Position numbers and translations under genes: made by a program. Source: Halomonas cupida (GTDB lineage: Bacteria; Pseudomonadota; Gammaproteobacteria; Pseudomonadales; Halomonadaceae). From it: a stretch of DNA of 64,000 nt. Where the stretch lies: assembly GCF_900142755.1 (NCBI RefSeq), contig NZ_FRCA01000002.1, positions 248,001 to 312,000 of the forward strand, in the 5' to 3' direction. Positions 8,739 to 18,368 of this stretch are shown here, in pieces (within the stretch, counting starts at the first letter, position 1; each line of letters starts with the position of its first letter). Under the pieces are notes generated by a model. That model saw only the letters and a program-made list of their open reading frames with translations, had not been told where the DNA came from and ran no database searches.

Positions 8739-9980
8739 ATGACAGCCCCATTGCTTGCTCCACTGCGCGCTATCCTGCGCCTGGGCCTGATACCGCAGAT
8801 CGCCATCGGCATTGTGTGCGGTGTACTGCTGGTCCTCGTCTCACCTCAGACGGCCGAGTCCGTCGCCCTGTTGGGTCAGATCTTCATTTCCGCACTCAAG
8901 GCCGTGGCACCGATACTGGTTTTCGTACTGGTCATGGCAGCCATCGCCAACCACCGCAAGGGCCAGCCCACCCACATTCGCTCAGTGCTGGTGCTTTACC
9001 TGATCGGTACGCTGGTCGCAGCCCTGGTGGCGGTCACCGCCAGCTTCCTGTTCCCGACCACGCTGATCATCGACATGCCCCAGGCCAGCGGCAATCCTCC
9101 CGGCAACGTGCTCGAGATCCTGCGTGACCTGCTGCTCAGCGTGGTTGCCAACCCCGTCAGTGCGCTGACGGAGGCCAATTTCGTGGCCATTCTCGCCTGG
9201 GCGGTTGGTCTGGGCATTGCACTACGTGGCGCCAATGCCACCACCCTGAACGCCCTCAATGACCTATCCAGTGCAGTGTCGAATATCGTCCGCCTGGTGA
9301 TTCGTTTTGCGCCCCTGGGCATCTTCGGCCTGGTCGCGGGGACCCTGGCGACTTCCGGCATGGGCGCACTGCTGGACTATGGCCGCCTGCTGGCCATCAT
9401 TCTCGGCTGCATGCTGTTTGTGGCGCTGGTCACCAACCCAGTGATTGTCTACCTGATGATCCACCGCAACCCTTACCCGCTGGTGTTCACCTGTCTGCGC
9501 GGCAGTGCCATCACGGCCTTCTTCACTCGCAGCAGCGCGGCCAACATTCCGATCAACCTCGAGCTGTGCAAGCGACTCAAACTGCACGCCGATACCTATT
9601 CGATCTCGATTCCGCTCGGCGCTACCATCAATATGGCCGGTGCCGCCATCACCATCACCGTGATCACCCTGGCGGCAACTCATACCCTCGGTATCAGCGT
9701 CGACTTTCCCACTGCTCTGCTGCTGTGCATTGTCTCAGCACTGGCGGCTTGTGGTGTGTCCGGTGTCGCCGGCGGTTCACTGCTGCTGATCCCCATGGCC
9801 GCCAGCCTGTTCGGCATCTCGGCAGATGTGGCCATGCAGGTCGTGGCGATCGGCTTCGTCATCAGCGTGCTGCAGGACTCCACCGAGACGGCGCTGAACT
9901 CCTCGACGGATGTACTGTTCACCGCCGCCGCCTGTCAGGCCCGCGAACGTGACCAGGCAGTCAGCCAACCGGCCGACTGA
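8739..9980 (+). CDS. sstT: Na+/serine-threonine symporter SstT
   Basis: A 413-residue member of the dicarboxylate/amino acid:cation symporter family with about eight membrane segments and two re-entrant hairpins. SstT-type features include the start [22 protein letters not shown] region, the serine-rich loop [14 protein letters not shown], and the helix [19 protein letters not shown]. It imports serine and threonine with sodium, which suits a halophile. It is a single gene with a strong terminator 18 bp after the stop. Confidence 0.95.
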   Translation: MTAPLLAPLRAILRLGLIPQIAIGIVCGVLLVLVSPQTAESVALLGQIFISALKAVAPILVFVLVMAAIANHRKGQPTHIRSVLVLYLIGTLVAALVAVTASFLFPTTLIIDMPQASGNPPGNVLEILRDLLLSVVANPVSALTEANFVAILAWAVGLGIALRGANATTLNALNDLSSAVSNIVRLVIRFAPLGIFGLVAGTLATSGMGALLDYGRLLAIILGCMLFVALVTNPVIVYLMIHRNPYPLVFTCLRGSAITAFFTRSSAANIPINLELCKRLKLHADTYSISIPLGATINMAGAAITITVITLAATHTLGISVDFPTALLLCIVSALAACGVSGVAGGSLLLIPMAASLFGISADVAMQVVAIGFVISVLQDSTETALNSSTDVLFTAAACQARERDQAVSQPAD

Positions 9981-9997
9981 CACGCTGGATGCCCATG

Positions 9998-10032
9998 AAA
10001 AAAGGCCGATACCCTGAGGTATCGGCCTTTTT
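9998..10032 (+). terminator. Intrinsic terminator after sstT
   Basis: A perfect inverted repeat AAGGCCGATACC / GGTATCGGCCTT with loop CTGA, flanked by A and T runs on both sides. It can stop transcription in both directions, so it may also serve htpG transcripts from the other side. Confidence 0.93.
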
Positions 10033-10206
10033 GCTTGATTCAAGGGCAACATTGCGCAATGTCGCTCTGAAGAAGTCAATGCTCCCGGCCTCTTCTGTCC
10101 TGAAGGGGCTCAACCATCCATGGTTTCACCGGGAGCGTGGTATCACCATATCAGCCAATGGAGGTATCTATATTGACCCAAGTCAATCAGCCTTGGCTCA
10201 TATCTA

Positions 10207-12111
10207 TCAGGCACTGAGCAGAGCGTTGAGACGCTTGACGTAAGCGGCCGGATCATCGAGATGACCACCTTCAGCGATGATCGCCTGATCGAGCAGGATA
10301 CGCGACAGATCATTGAAGCCGTCACCTTCGGTGCCCTCCAGGCGACTGACCAGCGCATGTTCCGGGTTGAGCTCGAGGATCGGCTTGACCTCGGGAACGT
10401 TCTGCCCGGCAGCCTCCATGATGCGTCGCATCTGGAAGCCCATTTCATGCTCCGGCAGCACCACACAGGCCGGGGAGTCGGTCAGACGATGGGTCACCCT
10501 GACCTCCTGCACTTCCTCACCGAGGGCATCCTTGACGCGCTTGACCAGATCTTCCTTGGCTTTGGCGGTCTCTTCCTGCGCCTTCTTCTCGTCCTCGTTC
10601 TCGACATCACCCAGGTCGAGGTCGCCTTTGGCAACATCCACCAGTTTGTGGCCGTCGAACTCGGTTAGATGGCTCATCAGCCACTCATCGATGCGGTCAT
10701 GGAGCAACACCACCTCGATGCCCTTCTTGCGGAAGATCTCGAGGTGCGGGCTGTTGCGTGCAGCATTGAAGCCATCGGCGACGATGTAGTAGATGCGATC
10801 CTGACCTTCCGGCATGCGCGACACATAATCAGCCAGTGACTGATCCTGAGTCGCACTGTCGTTATGCGTGGTGGAGAAACGCAGCAACTCGGCGATCTTT
10901 TCACGGTTGGCGAAGTCTTCCGCCGGACCTTCCTTGAGTACTGAGCCGAAAGTGTTCCAGAAGCCCTGATAGGCTTCCTTGTCCTTGGCCAGCTTCTTGA
11001 GCATATCCAGAGCACGCTTGGTCAGCGCCGATTTGATCCGGTCGACCTGGGGGTCCTGCTGCAGCAGCTCGCGAGACACGTTGAGCGACAGATCACGGGT
11101 ATCGAGCACCCCCTTGATGAAGCGCAGATACAGCGGCAGGAACTGCTCGGCATCGTCCATGATGAAGACGCGCTGCACATACAGCTTGACGCCACGCGCA
11201 CCATCGCGCTCGTAGAGGTCAAAAGGTGCACGCCCCGGTACATACAGCAGGCTAGTGTACTCGAGCTTGCCCTCGACCTTGTTGTGGCTCCAGCTCAGCG
11301 GGTCGGAGAAGTCATGGGCGATGTGCTTGTAGAAGGCCTTGTACTCATCGTCGGATACCTCACTCTTGGGGCGCACCCAGAGTGCGGTTGCCTCGTTGAC
11401 GTTCTCCCAGGTGGTAACCTCGGATCCCTCGACCTCATTGCCATCATCATCCCGCGCCGTCTCGGTGCGAGGCATCTTCACCGGCACTTCGATATGGTCG
11501 GAATACTTGCGTACCAGGCTCTGGAGGCGGAAGTCGTCAGCGAACTCTGCGGCATCCTCCTTGAGGTGCAGAATGATCTCGGTGCCATGCTGCTCGCGCT
11601 CGACATCGGCCACGGTAAACTCGCCTTCGCCGCGTGAGCGCCATTCAACACCGGCCGCGGCCTCATCACCCGCCTTGCGGGTCCGCACCGTGATCTCGTC
11701 GGCAACGATGAAGCCCGAGTAGAAGCCCACCCCGAACTGACCGATCAGGCGCGCATCCTTCTGCTGCTCACCGGAGAGCTGCTTGAGGAATTCGGCGGTG
11801 CCACTGCGAGCGATGGTACCGAGGTTGGTCACCACATCCTCACGATTCATGCCGATGCCGTTGTCACGAATGGTGACCGTACCAGCATCGTTGTCGTGCT
11901 CAATCTCGATACGCAGCTCGCTGTCGCCTTCATACAGGCTGTCATTGTCCAGCGCCGCGTAGCGCAGCTTGTCACAGGCATCCGCAGCATTGGAGATCAG
12001 TTCGCGCAGGAAGATCTCACGGTTGGAATACAGCGAATGAATCATCAGATTGAGGAGCTGTTTGACCTCAGTCTGGAAACCCAGTGTTTCTTCGTGGGTA
12101 GCGGTGGTCAT
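10207..12111 (-). CDS. htpG: Molecular chaperone HtpG (Hsp90)
   Basis: A 634-residue Hsp90-family ATP-dependent chaperone. The GHKL ATPase domain shows [28 protein letters not shown] and GQFGVGFYS. The middle domain carries the [13 protein letters not shown] stretch ([13 protein letters not shown]), and the C-terminal dimerization domain ends near RLNALLSA. The ATG at 12111 ([15 protein letters not shown]) matches the usual family start, so eight further upstream codons are left out. It is transcribed alone, convergent with sstT. Confidence 0.97.
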   Translation of the reverse strand: MTTATHEETLGFQTEVKQLLNLMIHSLYSNREIFLRELISNAADACDKLRYAALDNDSLYEGDSELRIEIEHDNDAGTVTIRDNGIGMNREDVVTNLGTIARSGTAEFLKQLSGEQQKDARLIGQFGVGFYSGFIVADEITVRTRKAGDEAAAGVEWRSRGEGEFTVADVEREQHGTEIILHLKEDAAEFADDFRLQSLVRKYSDHIEVPVKMPRTETARDDDGNEVEGSEVTTWENVNEATALWVRPKSEVSDDEYKAFYKHIAHDFSDPLSWSHNKVEGKLEYTSLLYVPGRAPFDLYERDGARGVKLYVQRVFIMDDAEQFLPLYLRFIKGVLDTRDLSLNVSRELLQQDPQVDRIKSALTKRALDMLKKLAKDKEAYQGFWNTFGSVLKEGPAEDFANREKIAELLRFSTTHNDSATQDQSLADYVSRMPEGQDRIYYIVADGFNAARNSPHLEIFRKKGIEVVLLHDRIDEWLMSHLTEFDGHKLVDVAKGDLDLGDVENEDEKKAQEETAKAKEDLVKRVKDALGEEVQEVRVTHRLTDSPACVVLPEHEMGFQMRRIMEAAGQNVPEVKPILELNPEHALVSRLEGTEGDGFNDLSRILLDQAIIAEGGHLDDPAAYVKRLNALLSA

Positions 12112-12270
12112 GGTTGGTCGAACCCCTTTCGACATGTCTGGCCAGGATCCACGGCAGATGCCGCTCGTTGAACAACGCCCATCATTGGGCGCTACTGCGA
12201 TATGCTCAGGGATATGGGGCCTGGCTGTGGCATTTCAAGCCACGTGACGAGAGAAATGGGTCAGCGGATG

Positions 12271-13293
12271 TTACAAATCACCGAGCAGGAAGTTGACGCG
12301 CGCACTGGCCACCGGTAACCGATCGTCGTCCTGCCACGCCTTGACCCTGACGTGGGCCATACGTCGCCCTTCCCGCTCGATCCAGCACTGCGCATGGGTC
12401 GGCTTGACCTCGGCGCTGCGCAGGTAGTCCAGCGTGACATCGACAAGGCGCGGCAGGCGCGGCTCCCGCCCGGCCTGCAGGGCACTCAATGCTGCCGCCG
12501 TTTCCATGAAGGCGGCTACCACACCACCATGCAGGGCAGGCAGCATGAAGTTGCCGATATTGCGTCGACGAGGCTCAAGCACAAACTGCCCCGGCTCCTC
12601 GCTACCCGCCGCCCGAACGCCAATGTATTGAGCATAGGGAATCCACTCAAGCCAGGCGCTGATATCACCACTCTCGCGCCCCCGGTTCAGAGAGTCCAGC
12701 ACCCGGAATTCGAGCGGCAACTCCGGCACGAGCTTCCTCTCTTGCGAAGCGGGCACCGCGGAGGGAGAGACGGCAGCGGCAGTTGCCGTCTCATCCGAAG
12801 CACCGTCTTCCAGACCTTCGAACAATGCCATGGCAAAGTCCGGCGGTGTATTGCGCTCCCCAAGGCGCATGAAATGGCCCGTCGCACGCGCGATGACGAC
12901 ACCAGGCTGTTGCCAGACTTCGGCTTCGGTGAAGACCAGCGACTGGGTGACTTCCACCGCACGGGCACGTACCCACAGCCCCTGTCCGGCCGTTGCCGGG
13001 CGGCGATGGCTGACATGAAGGTCGAGCGTCGGACAGATTTCCGGTGTCGGCAATGCCGGCAACAGTGCCGCACCGGATGCGGTATCCAGCAACATGCTCA
13101 GTACACCGCTGTGTACCAGCTCACGCTGAATATCACCGCAAAGATTCGACTGCCAGGGCTGATGGAATGTCACACCATCATCATCGACTTCGACGACCTG
13201 CAGGTCGAGACGCTGAGTATGAGGGATTACCTCGACCACACGCTGCAATGCGCGCCGCCACAACGGGAAGGAGGGAGTAGGTGCAGGAGGCAT
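12271..13293 (-). CDS. Tandem double-hotdog PaaI-like thioesterase
   Basis: The 340-residue protein contains two hotdog-fold thioesterase domains. The first (about residues 15-135) has HSGVLSMLLDTASGAALL, and the second (about 190-335) has HGGVVAAFMETAAALSAL. Both carry the H-x-G-x4-D/E helix signature of acyl-CoA thioesterases. An Ala/Ser-rich linker (about 150-180) joins them. Single-domain PaaI-type enzymes form dimers of this unit, so the fusion probably folds as an internal dimer. The substrate is unknown. There is no obvious operon partner; the DUF1232 gene lies upstream on the same strand. Confidence 0.85.
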   Translation of the reverse strand: MPPAPTPSFPLWRRALQRVVEVIPHTQRLDLQVVEVDDDGVTFHQPWQSNLCGDIQRELVHSGVLSMLLDTASGAALLPALPTPEICPTLDLHVSHRRPATAGQGLWVRARAVEVTQSLVFTEAEVWQQPGVVIARATGHFMRLGERNTPPDFAMALFEGLEDGASDETATAAAVSPSAVPASQERKLVPELPLEFRVLDSLNRGRESGDISAWLEWIPYAQYIGVRAAGSEEPGQFVLEPRRRNIGNFMLPALHGGVVAAFMETAAALSALQAGREPRLPRLVDVTLDYLRSAEVKPTHAQCWIEREGRRMAHVRVKAWQDDDRLPVASARVNFLLGDL

Positions 13294-13416
13294 TCTTGGA
13301 TTCCGTGGTGGATGAGCAGGACATTCAAACGTACGTCTGAATATGGCCTGTCACCGCTCCCCACGCAATACGACCAGAGGCGAAAGGCGCCTCTCGCCCA
13401 ACAGGATAGCTCCAGG

Positions 13417-13764
13417 TCAGATATCGTGCGTATCAGAGTCCGAGGGTTCTTCAGGCTCACCACGCCAGGCACGGTAGTCGACCAGACTACGGTCAACCCG
13501 GGTCAGCAGCCAACTGACGATAACCACGTCATCGACGATACCAATCAGCATCAGGAAATCCGGCACCAGGTCGAGGGGGGACACCAGATAGGCAAAGGCC
13601 GCGACCATCCATCCGATCGCCGCCCAGGGTACCGGCCGATAGCGCCCACTCACCACATCCCGCAGCATCGGGACGAACAGTTTCAGCGCTCGCAGGATCT
13701 GCTTGAACGCACGTGAACGCTGCGAGAACCGTCCGATGATGGGTAGATAGTCGCGAATTGCCAT
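13417..13764 (-). CDS. DUF1232 (YkvA-type) small membrane protein
   Basis: A 115-residue protein starting MAIRDYLPIIGRFSQ from the ATG at 13764, which follows an AGGAGA site. A start nine codons earlier lacks such a site. The core YLVSPLDLVPDFLMLIGIVDDVVIV is typical of DUF1232: a hydrophobic segment with the SPxDLxPD motif. The tail is acidic. Function is unknown in this family. Confidence 0.85.
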   Translation of the reverse strand: MAIRDYLPIIGRFSQRSRAFKQILRALKLFVPMLRDVVSGRYRPVPWAAIGWMVAAFAYLVSPLDLVPDFLMLIGIVDDVVIVSWLLTRVDRSLVDYRAWRGEPEEPSDSDTHDI

Positions 13765-14056
13765 GAAGTCTCTCCTGCTGATACGGCTCACTGGCCCAGG
13801 TCCAGCGGCCTTCTGTCAGTATCGCAGTAATGGGGCCAACTGGCCTGGCATTCAAGCGCTGTGACCAGCACCAGCTATGCTGTTTCAGTACTCGCTGGGT
13901 ACACATCTGCCACGGACAGCAGCGATTATTCGTTACCTGGGGACTGTTCAACCACACCGCGCCAGGCGACCATGGACCTCGATCATGAGGTCGATACAGG
14001 CAGGATGCCTGCCATGGCAGGAAGACCGCACGGAATTGTCGTCGAGGAGGGAACAT

Positions 14057-16033
14057 ATGCCGCTTGCGTTGCTACGTCGTTTTACCCCGTTACGCCGCCT
14101 GTCACCTTTGGTGGCCATCGCGGCCATGAGCCTGCCACTACTGACCAGCGCCACTGCGCAAGCCAGTGACAGTACCTTGAGTGCAGCCCTTGATGCCGCG
14201 CGGCGTGGTGATGCGCAAAGCGTCAGTGAGTCGGCATACCGAGGTCATGAACTGAGCGGCTATGTCGAATACTACCTGTTGCGTGAACGGCTGCCCCATG
14301 CCACGCCTCAGCAAGTGCTCGACTACATCGCCGCCAATGCCGACGCGCCCATGGGCGACTGGATGCGTGAACAGGCTATCCTGCGGTACGGCAGGGCCGG
14401 ACGCTACGACAACGTGCTGGCCGTAGCCAACGGTGTTCCGGAAAGCACCGAGGAACAGTGCCACTACTACACCGCCTTGATGTCCAGCGACCCGGCTACC
14501 GCCGCCGAAGGTGGGCGACGCCTGTGGCGAGTCGGCAGTTCACAGCCGGATGCCTGCAACTCGCTGTTCGCCACCTTGCGCAACAACGGCCAGATCGGCG
14601 ACCTCGAAACCTGGCAACGCATGATGCTGGCCTGGGAGAATGGCGAGGATGGACTGGTCAGTTACCTCGGCCGCCAGATGAGTCCTGCCTGGTCCAGCGC
14701 CGTCGCTGCTCAGCAGCGCGTGGCCGTCACTCCCAGTGCTCTGACCAGTGTCGGCAACTGTATCGGCCCCGACTGCGCCGGCAACGAGAACTTCTACACC
14801 GCGGCCCTGCTGTCTACGGCACGCTCCTCCAGCGCTGCGGCACTCAGTGCCTGGCAGCAGCTCTCCCGCTCGCAGCCTTTTTCGATGGATGCGACACGCA
14901 CCATCGAACACGACATCATCTACTGGGGACTACGCCGCGATCAGCGCCAGATGTTGTCATGGATCGATACCGCCCTGCCCCGCCAGACCGACCCGGAAGT
15001 CTATGAACTACGCGCGCGCCTGGCGATTCGTGACGCAGACTGGGCCGCAGTGGAGCGCACTGTAGGCATCATGCCGGCCGAAACCCAGGGCAAGGCTCGC
15101 TGGCAGTACTGGCTGGCAAGAGCCCTGGAGATTCGCGGGCAATCCTCGACAGCTCAGACCGCCTTCGCCCGTGCGGCCGGTCAACGCGACTTCTTCGGCT
15201 TTGTCGCTGCTGATCGTCTTGGCCAACCCTACAATCTGAACATGGAGACCCGTACCTTCAGCGACTCCGAGCGGGCACAAGTCGCCAGCTGGCCAACCGT
15301 GCGTCGCACCGAAGCCCTCCTGCGCATCGGTCAGGATGGTCTGGCCTATCTGGAGTGGATCAATGCCGTAAAGGACGCCACACCTGACGACGCTCGTCGC
15401 CTGGCAGACTACGCTCGCCATCGTGGCTGGTACATGCTGCTGGTGCAGACCACCATTGCCGCTGACGACATGCTCAATGCCCTGGAGTGGCGCTTCCCGG
15501 AGGCCTACCGTGCGGACTTCATGCAGTGGGGCCAGGCCAACGACGTCGACCCCTACCTGCTGATGGGGATCGCCCGGCGCGAGAGTGCCTTCAATCCCAG
15601 AGCCCAGTCACCAGCCGGTGCCCGAGGTCTGATGCAGTTGATGCCCGGCACCGCCACCCAAGTGGGCCGCCAGGTCGGCATCGGTGACCCTGGCCCCTAT
15701 GGTGTGCTTGAGCCAGAGACCAATATCCGCCTCGGTAGTCGCTATATCCGCGACATGATCAACCGTTACGGCGGCAATCGCATCGCTGCTGCTGCAGCCT
15801 ACAACGCCGGGCCTCAGCGGGTTGACCAATGGCTGGCCCGGGCCCCCGGCGACTTCGACCTGTTTGTCGAACACATCCCCTTCAAGGAAACACGCCGCTA
15901 TGTGCGCGCGGTGCTCGAGTATCGAGTGGTATTCGAAAGCCTCGCCAACGGCGGCTCCACTCAGGGCGTCAGTGTCCTGACTCCTGCGGAAAGGGATCGT
16001 CGCTACGATACAGGGCTGATGGCCAGGCGCTGA
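14057..16033 (+). CDS. slt: Soluble lytic murein transglycosylase (Slt70 family)
   Basis: A 658-residue periplasmic enzyme that cleaves peptidoglycan to 1,6-anhydromuropeptides. The ATG at 14057 follows GAGGAGG and gives a signal peptide ending near TSATAQAS; more upstream open frame is non-coding. A long helical superhelix is followed by the C-terminal catalytic domain with the glutamate in ARRESAFNP (about residue 509), GARGLMQLMPGTA, and AAYNAGPQRV. A strong terminator follows. Confidence 0.95.
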   Translation: MPLALLRRFTPLRRLSPLVAIAAMSLPLLTSATAQASDSTLSAALDAARRGDAQSVSESAYRGHELSGYVEYYLLRERLPHATPQQVLDYIAANADAPMGDWMREQAILRYGRAGRYDNVLAVANGVPESTEEQCHYYTALMSSDPATAAEGGRRLWRVGSSQPDACNSLFATLRNNGQIGDLETWQRMMLAWENGEDGLVSYLGRQMSPAWSSAVAAQQRVAVTPSALTSVGNCIGPDCAGNENFYTAALLSTARSSSAAALSAWQQLSRSQPFSMDATRTIEHDIIYWGLRRDQRQMLSWIDTALPRQTDPEVYELRARLAIRDADWAAVERTVGIMPAETQGKARWQYWLARALEIRGQSSTAQTAFARAAGQRDFFGFVAADRLGQPYNLNMETRTFSDSERAQVASWPTVRRTEALLRIGQDGLAYLEWINAVKDATPDDARRLADYARHRGWYMLLVQTTIAADDMLNALEWRFPEAYRADFMQWGQANDVDPYLLMGIARRESAFNPRAQSPAGARGLMQLMPGTATQVGRQVGIGDPGPYGVLEPETNIRLGSRYIRDMINRYGGNRIAAAAAYNAGPQRVDQWLARAPGDFDLFVEHIPFKETRRYVRAVLEYRVVFESLANGGSTQGVSVLTPAERDRRYDTGLMARR

Positions 16034-16061
16034 TGGTCTGACTTTGACTCCCGGCAACGAC

Positions 16062-16095
16062 AAGGGCCTCGACGGAAACGTCGAGGCCCTTTCTT
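16062..16095 (+). terminator. Intrinsic terminator after slt
   Basis: The inverted repeat AAGGGCCTCGAC / GTCGAGGCCCTT with loop GGAAAC is followed by TTCTTTT. Confidence 0.93.
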
Positions 16096-16139
16096 TTGGT
16101 TCGCCACACTTTGCCGTGAAATGGTCCGGTCGACTCCTC

Positions 16140-16410
16140 TGCCACTCTGGCGGCTCCCTATTTCGCCTGATGGCGACACCCTTTTCTTTGCGTGAAAGAA
16201 AAGGATGCAAAAGAAACACGCCCCGGAAAGCCGGTCTGACGACTCCATTGCGCGACCCACACGGATGTGGGAAGTGCGATTGTTCGTTGGGAACGAACAT
16301 AGCCGCCGACACGTGGTCCCGGGCGCAGCGATGTCACATCCCTGTGCCGACGCTGCGGCTCGGCATCCCTGCCGAGCCCCTGAAGGGCCCGAATCGAAAC
16401 CACGTGCCGG
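16140..16410. repeat. Hairpin-rich non-coding element (type 2)
   Basis: A gene-free stretch packed with short perfect inverted repeats: CCTTTTCTTT/AAAGAAAAGG (16180-16204), CCCACA/TGTGGG (16256-16271), TGTTCGTT/AACGAACA (16281-16299) and GGCTCGGCA/TGCCGAGCC (16357-16378). The last is enclosed by a nearly perfect 12-bp pair (16306-16317 with 16399-16410). The element differs in sequence from the ATTAAC-bounded repeats. Open frames here are poor coding candidates. The remaining bases to 16528 show nothing recognisable. Confidence 0.7.
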
Positions 16411-16528
16411 TGCTCATCGGCTTTCCATGGGGTAGGCCCGGATCAGCGCCTGGAGCCACGAGGCAGTCTTCAGCTTTTCCGTCTGACACCGTTTGTCCAC
16501 ACGCGGGACGGCAGGTCAGCTCTTCAGT

Positions 16529-17182
16529 TCAGCTCGGGGCTCTGGCCAGCGCCAGCTTGATGCCGAAGGCCACCAGTACACCGCCGGTGATGCCATTGAG
16601 CCAGCGCGAAAAACCAGGCCTTGCCAGCAGAGACCCGGCACTGCCGACCATCACCGCAACGCCGATCTGCCAGATATTGGCAATCACGAAATGGACGCCA
16701 GCCAGCCACAATGACTTGAGCAGGACAGGGTCGGTCGGGGCGATGAACTGTGGCAGGAATGCCATGTAGAACACCACCGTCTTGGGATTGAGTACGTTGG
16801 ACAACAGGCCCTCACGTACCGGTCGCCAGATACCCGTGCGTTGAAACTCACCGGAAGCAACCTCGGCCACCGGCAATCCCCGGGAATAACGCACCTGATT
16901 CAGGCTCTGGATGCCCAGCCATATCAGGTAACCGGCGCCAATCAGCTTGAGTGCCGAAAAGGCCCACGCCGACTGCAACAGAATCAGCGACACGCCCAAT
17001 GCCGATACCGTGGCATGCACGAACAGCCCCATGCAGATGGCCAGACTGGTCAGAGCCCCGTCACGCAGACCACCTCGAGCGGTGTTGCGAATGACCAGCA
17101 GTGTGTCCACCCCGGGTGTAATACTCAGCAGAGTGATGGCCACCACAAAGGGCAGAAACTGGGCATCGACCAGCGTCTCCAT
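16529..17182 (-). CDS. LysE/RhtB-family amino acid exporter
   Basis: A 217-residue membrane protein with about six transmembrane segments. The N-terminal signature TPGVDTLLVIRNTARGGLRDG and GLFVHATVSALG are typical of LysE/RhtB exporters, which expel amino acids such as homoserine or threonine. The start overlaps the stop of the TM2 gene as TGATG, so the two are probably co-translated. The exported compound cannot be read from sequence. Confidence 0.9.
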   Translation of the reverse strand: METLVDAQFLPFVVAITLLSITPGVDTLLVIRNTARGGLRDGALTSLAICMGLFVHATVSALGVSLILLQSAWAFSALKLIGAGYLIWLGIQSLNQVRYSRGLPVAEVASGEFQRTGIWRPVREGLLSNVLNPKTVVFYMAFLPQFIAPTDPVLLKSLWLAGVHFVIANIWQIGVAVMVGSAGSLLARPGFSRWLNGITGGVLVAFGIKLALARAPS

Positions 17183-17610
17183 CAGCGAGACACGCCGCCC
17201 AGCTCTTCGCTGTGCTTCAAGGAGATCTGATCATTGAGCGTCCAGAAATCATACAGGATGCCGATCAGGAACAGTCCGCCGGTAAACAGGTAGATCAAGC
17301 CGGTCAACCACTTGCCCATATAGAAGCGATGCACACCGAAGATGCCCAGAAAGGTCAGCAGCAACCAGGCGGCGGTGTAGTTGATCGAGCCACCGCGAAA
17401 GCGCATATCGGCCTCGCGATCCATACCCGGGATCAGAAACAGGTCAATGATCCAACCGATGAAGAACAGTCCCAGGGTCAGAAACCAGATGGTTCCGGTC
17501 ACTGGCTTACCGTAATAGAAACGGTGCGCGCCAAGAAAGCCGAACAGCCACAGCAGGTATCCCACTACCTTGGAGTGAGTATTTTCTGAATGTACTACCG
17601 ATGTCGTCAT
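17182..17610 (-). CDS. Protein with two TM2 domains
   Basis: The 142-residue protein contains two TM2 units: LFGFLGAHRFYYGKPVTG followed by LGLFFIGWIIDLF, and FLGIFGVHRFYMGKWLTG followed by GGLFLIGILYDFW. Each has the GxHRFYxGK motif between paired membrane helices. Usual TM2 proteins carry one unit, so this is an internal duplication. Its function is unknown. It is coupled to the LysE-type exporter gene downstream. Confidence 0.85.
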   Translation of the reverse strand: MTTSVVHSENTHSKVVGYLLWLFGFLGAHRFYYGKPVTGTIWFLTLGLFFIGWIIDLFLIPGMDREADMRFRGGSINYTAAWLLLTFLGIFGVHRFYMGKWLTGLIYLFTGGLFLIGILYDFWTLNDQISLKHSEELGGVSR

Positions 17611-17954
17611 CGTAAATCCCGATCAGGTCAAATCCTGGTTCGATACAGCCCCGCTGAGCTCTGGACGCTGCACCCCATTCGATCTACAGTAATCTGGCGA
17701 GCCGAGGCATGCCATTCGTCACAATAGCTTCTACAGACTGTGGCCGGGCATGTTCTCGAATCGCAGCGTTGGACAGCAAGCAGAAATGTCGTAAGTGGTA
17801 GTTCGATTTGTCGATCACTCGATTCTTTCGAAACACGCAATACGTCTTCTTTCTTGCCTTGCCCACGCATCAAGGTTCGGACCATGCCATGGTGGAAAAG
17901 ATCCCCGGCTGGCTGGACCCGCACCATCTTCATAGCGAGTTAAGGAAATAGACA
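17611..17954 (+). promoter_or_regulatory. Upstream region and probable long leader of the cold-shock gene
   Basis: 344 bp without a credible gene lie between the divergent TM2 gene and the cold-shock gene. Cold-shock mRNAs usually have long structured 5' leaders, and an AGGAAA-like site (AAGGAAATAG) precedes the ATG at 17955. Short inverted pieces such as CCATGCCATGG (17883-17893) are present, but no full structure could be proven by eye. Confidence 0.4.
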
Positions 17955-18161
17955 ATGGCAACTGGCACTGTCAAGTGGTTCAATGACACCAAGGGCTTCG
18001 GCTTCATCTCTCCCGACGACGGCGGTGATGATCTGTTCGCCCACTTCTCCGAAATTCAGGCTGAAGGCTTCAAGTCCCTGCAGGACGGCCAGAAGGTGAG
18101 CTTCGACGTCACTCAGGGCAAGAAAGGCCTTCAGGCTTCCAACATCAAGGTTACCGACTGA
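17955..18161 (+). CDS. Cold-shock domain protein (CspA family)
   Basis: A 68-residue OB-fold protein. The RNA-binding motifs are visible as [10 protein letters not shown] (RNP1) and DLFAHFSEI (RNP2). It starts [12 protein letters not shown], as most family members do. Such proteins bind single-stranded RNA and DNA and act as RNA chaperones. A hairpin terminator lies about 95 bp after the stop. Confidence 0.97.
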   Translation: MATGTVKWFNDTKGFGFISPDDGGDDLFAHFSEIQAEGFKSLQDGQKVSFDVTQGKKGLQASNIKVTD

Positions 18162-18253
18162 ACCTGGTGACTGACCAGGCCAGGACGAGCGCGCCGAAGT
18201 AACGACTCCGTCAAGCTCGGAGTCTGCGCAAGCGACACCGTCCTGCGCAGTCA

Positions 18254-18284
18254 AAGGCCCACCAACAAGGTGGGCCTTCTTGTG
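18254..18284 (+). terminator. Intrinsic terminator after the cold-shock gene
   Basis: The perfect inverted repeat AAGGCCCACC / GGTGGGCCTT with loop AACAA is followed by the modest T-rich tail CTTGTG. Confidence 0.85.
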
Positions 18285-18368
18285 CTGGAATGAGCGGAGG
18301 CCGGAACGCGGGGATAGTAGCACCCAGTTACCGCCTGCTCCAGAGTCACGATTGCCGCAGATCATACT

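Noticed and set aside
12352..13716. A 454-codon frame on the plus strand
   Set aside because: It runs antisense to the thioesterase and DUF1232 genes, which have clear domain motifs, and has no family resemblance.
16044..16769. A 241-codon frame after slt
   Set aside because: It crosses the slt terminator and the hairpin element and overlaps the LysE gene on the other strand; composition is not protein-like.
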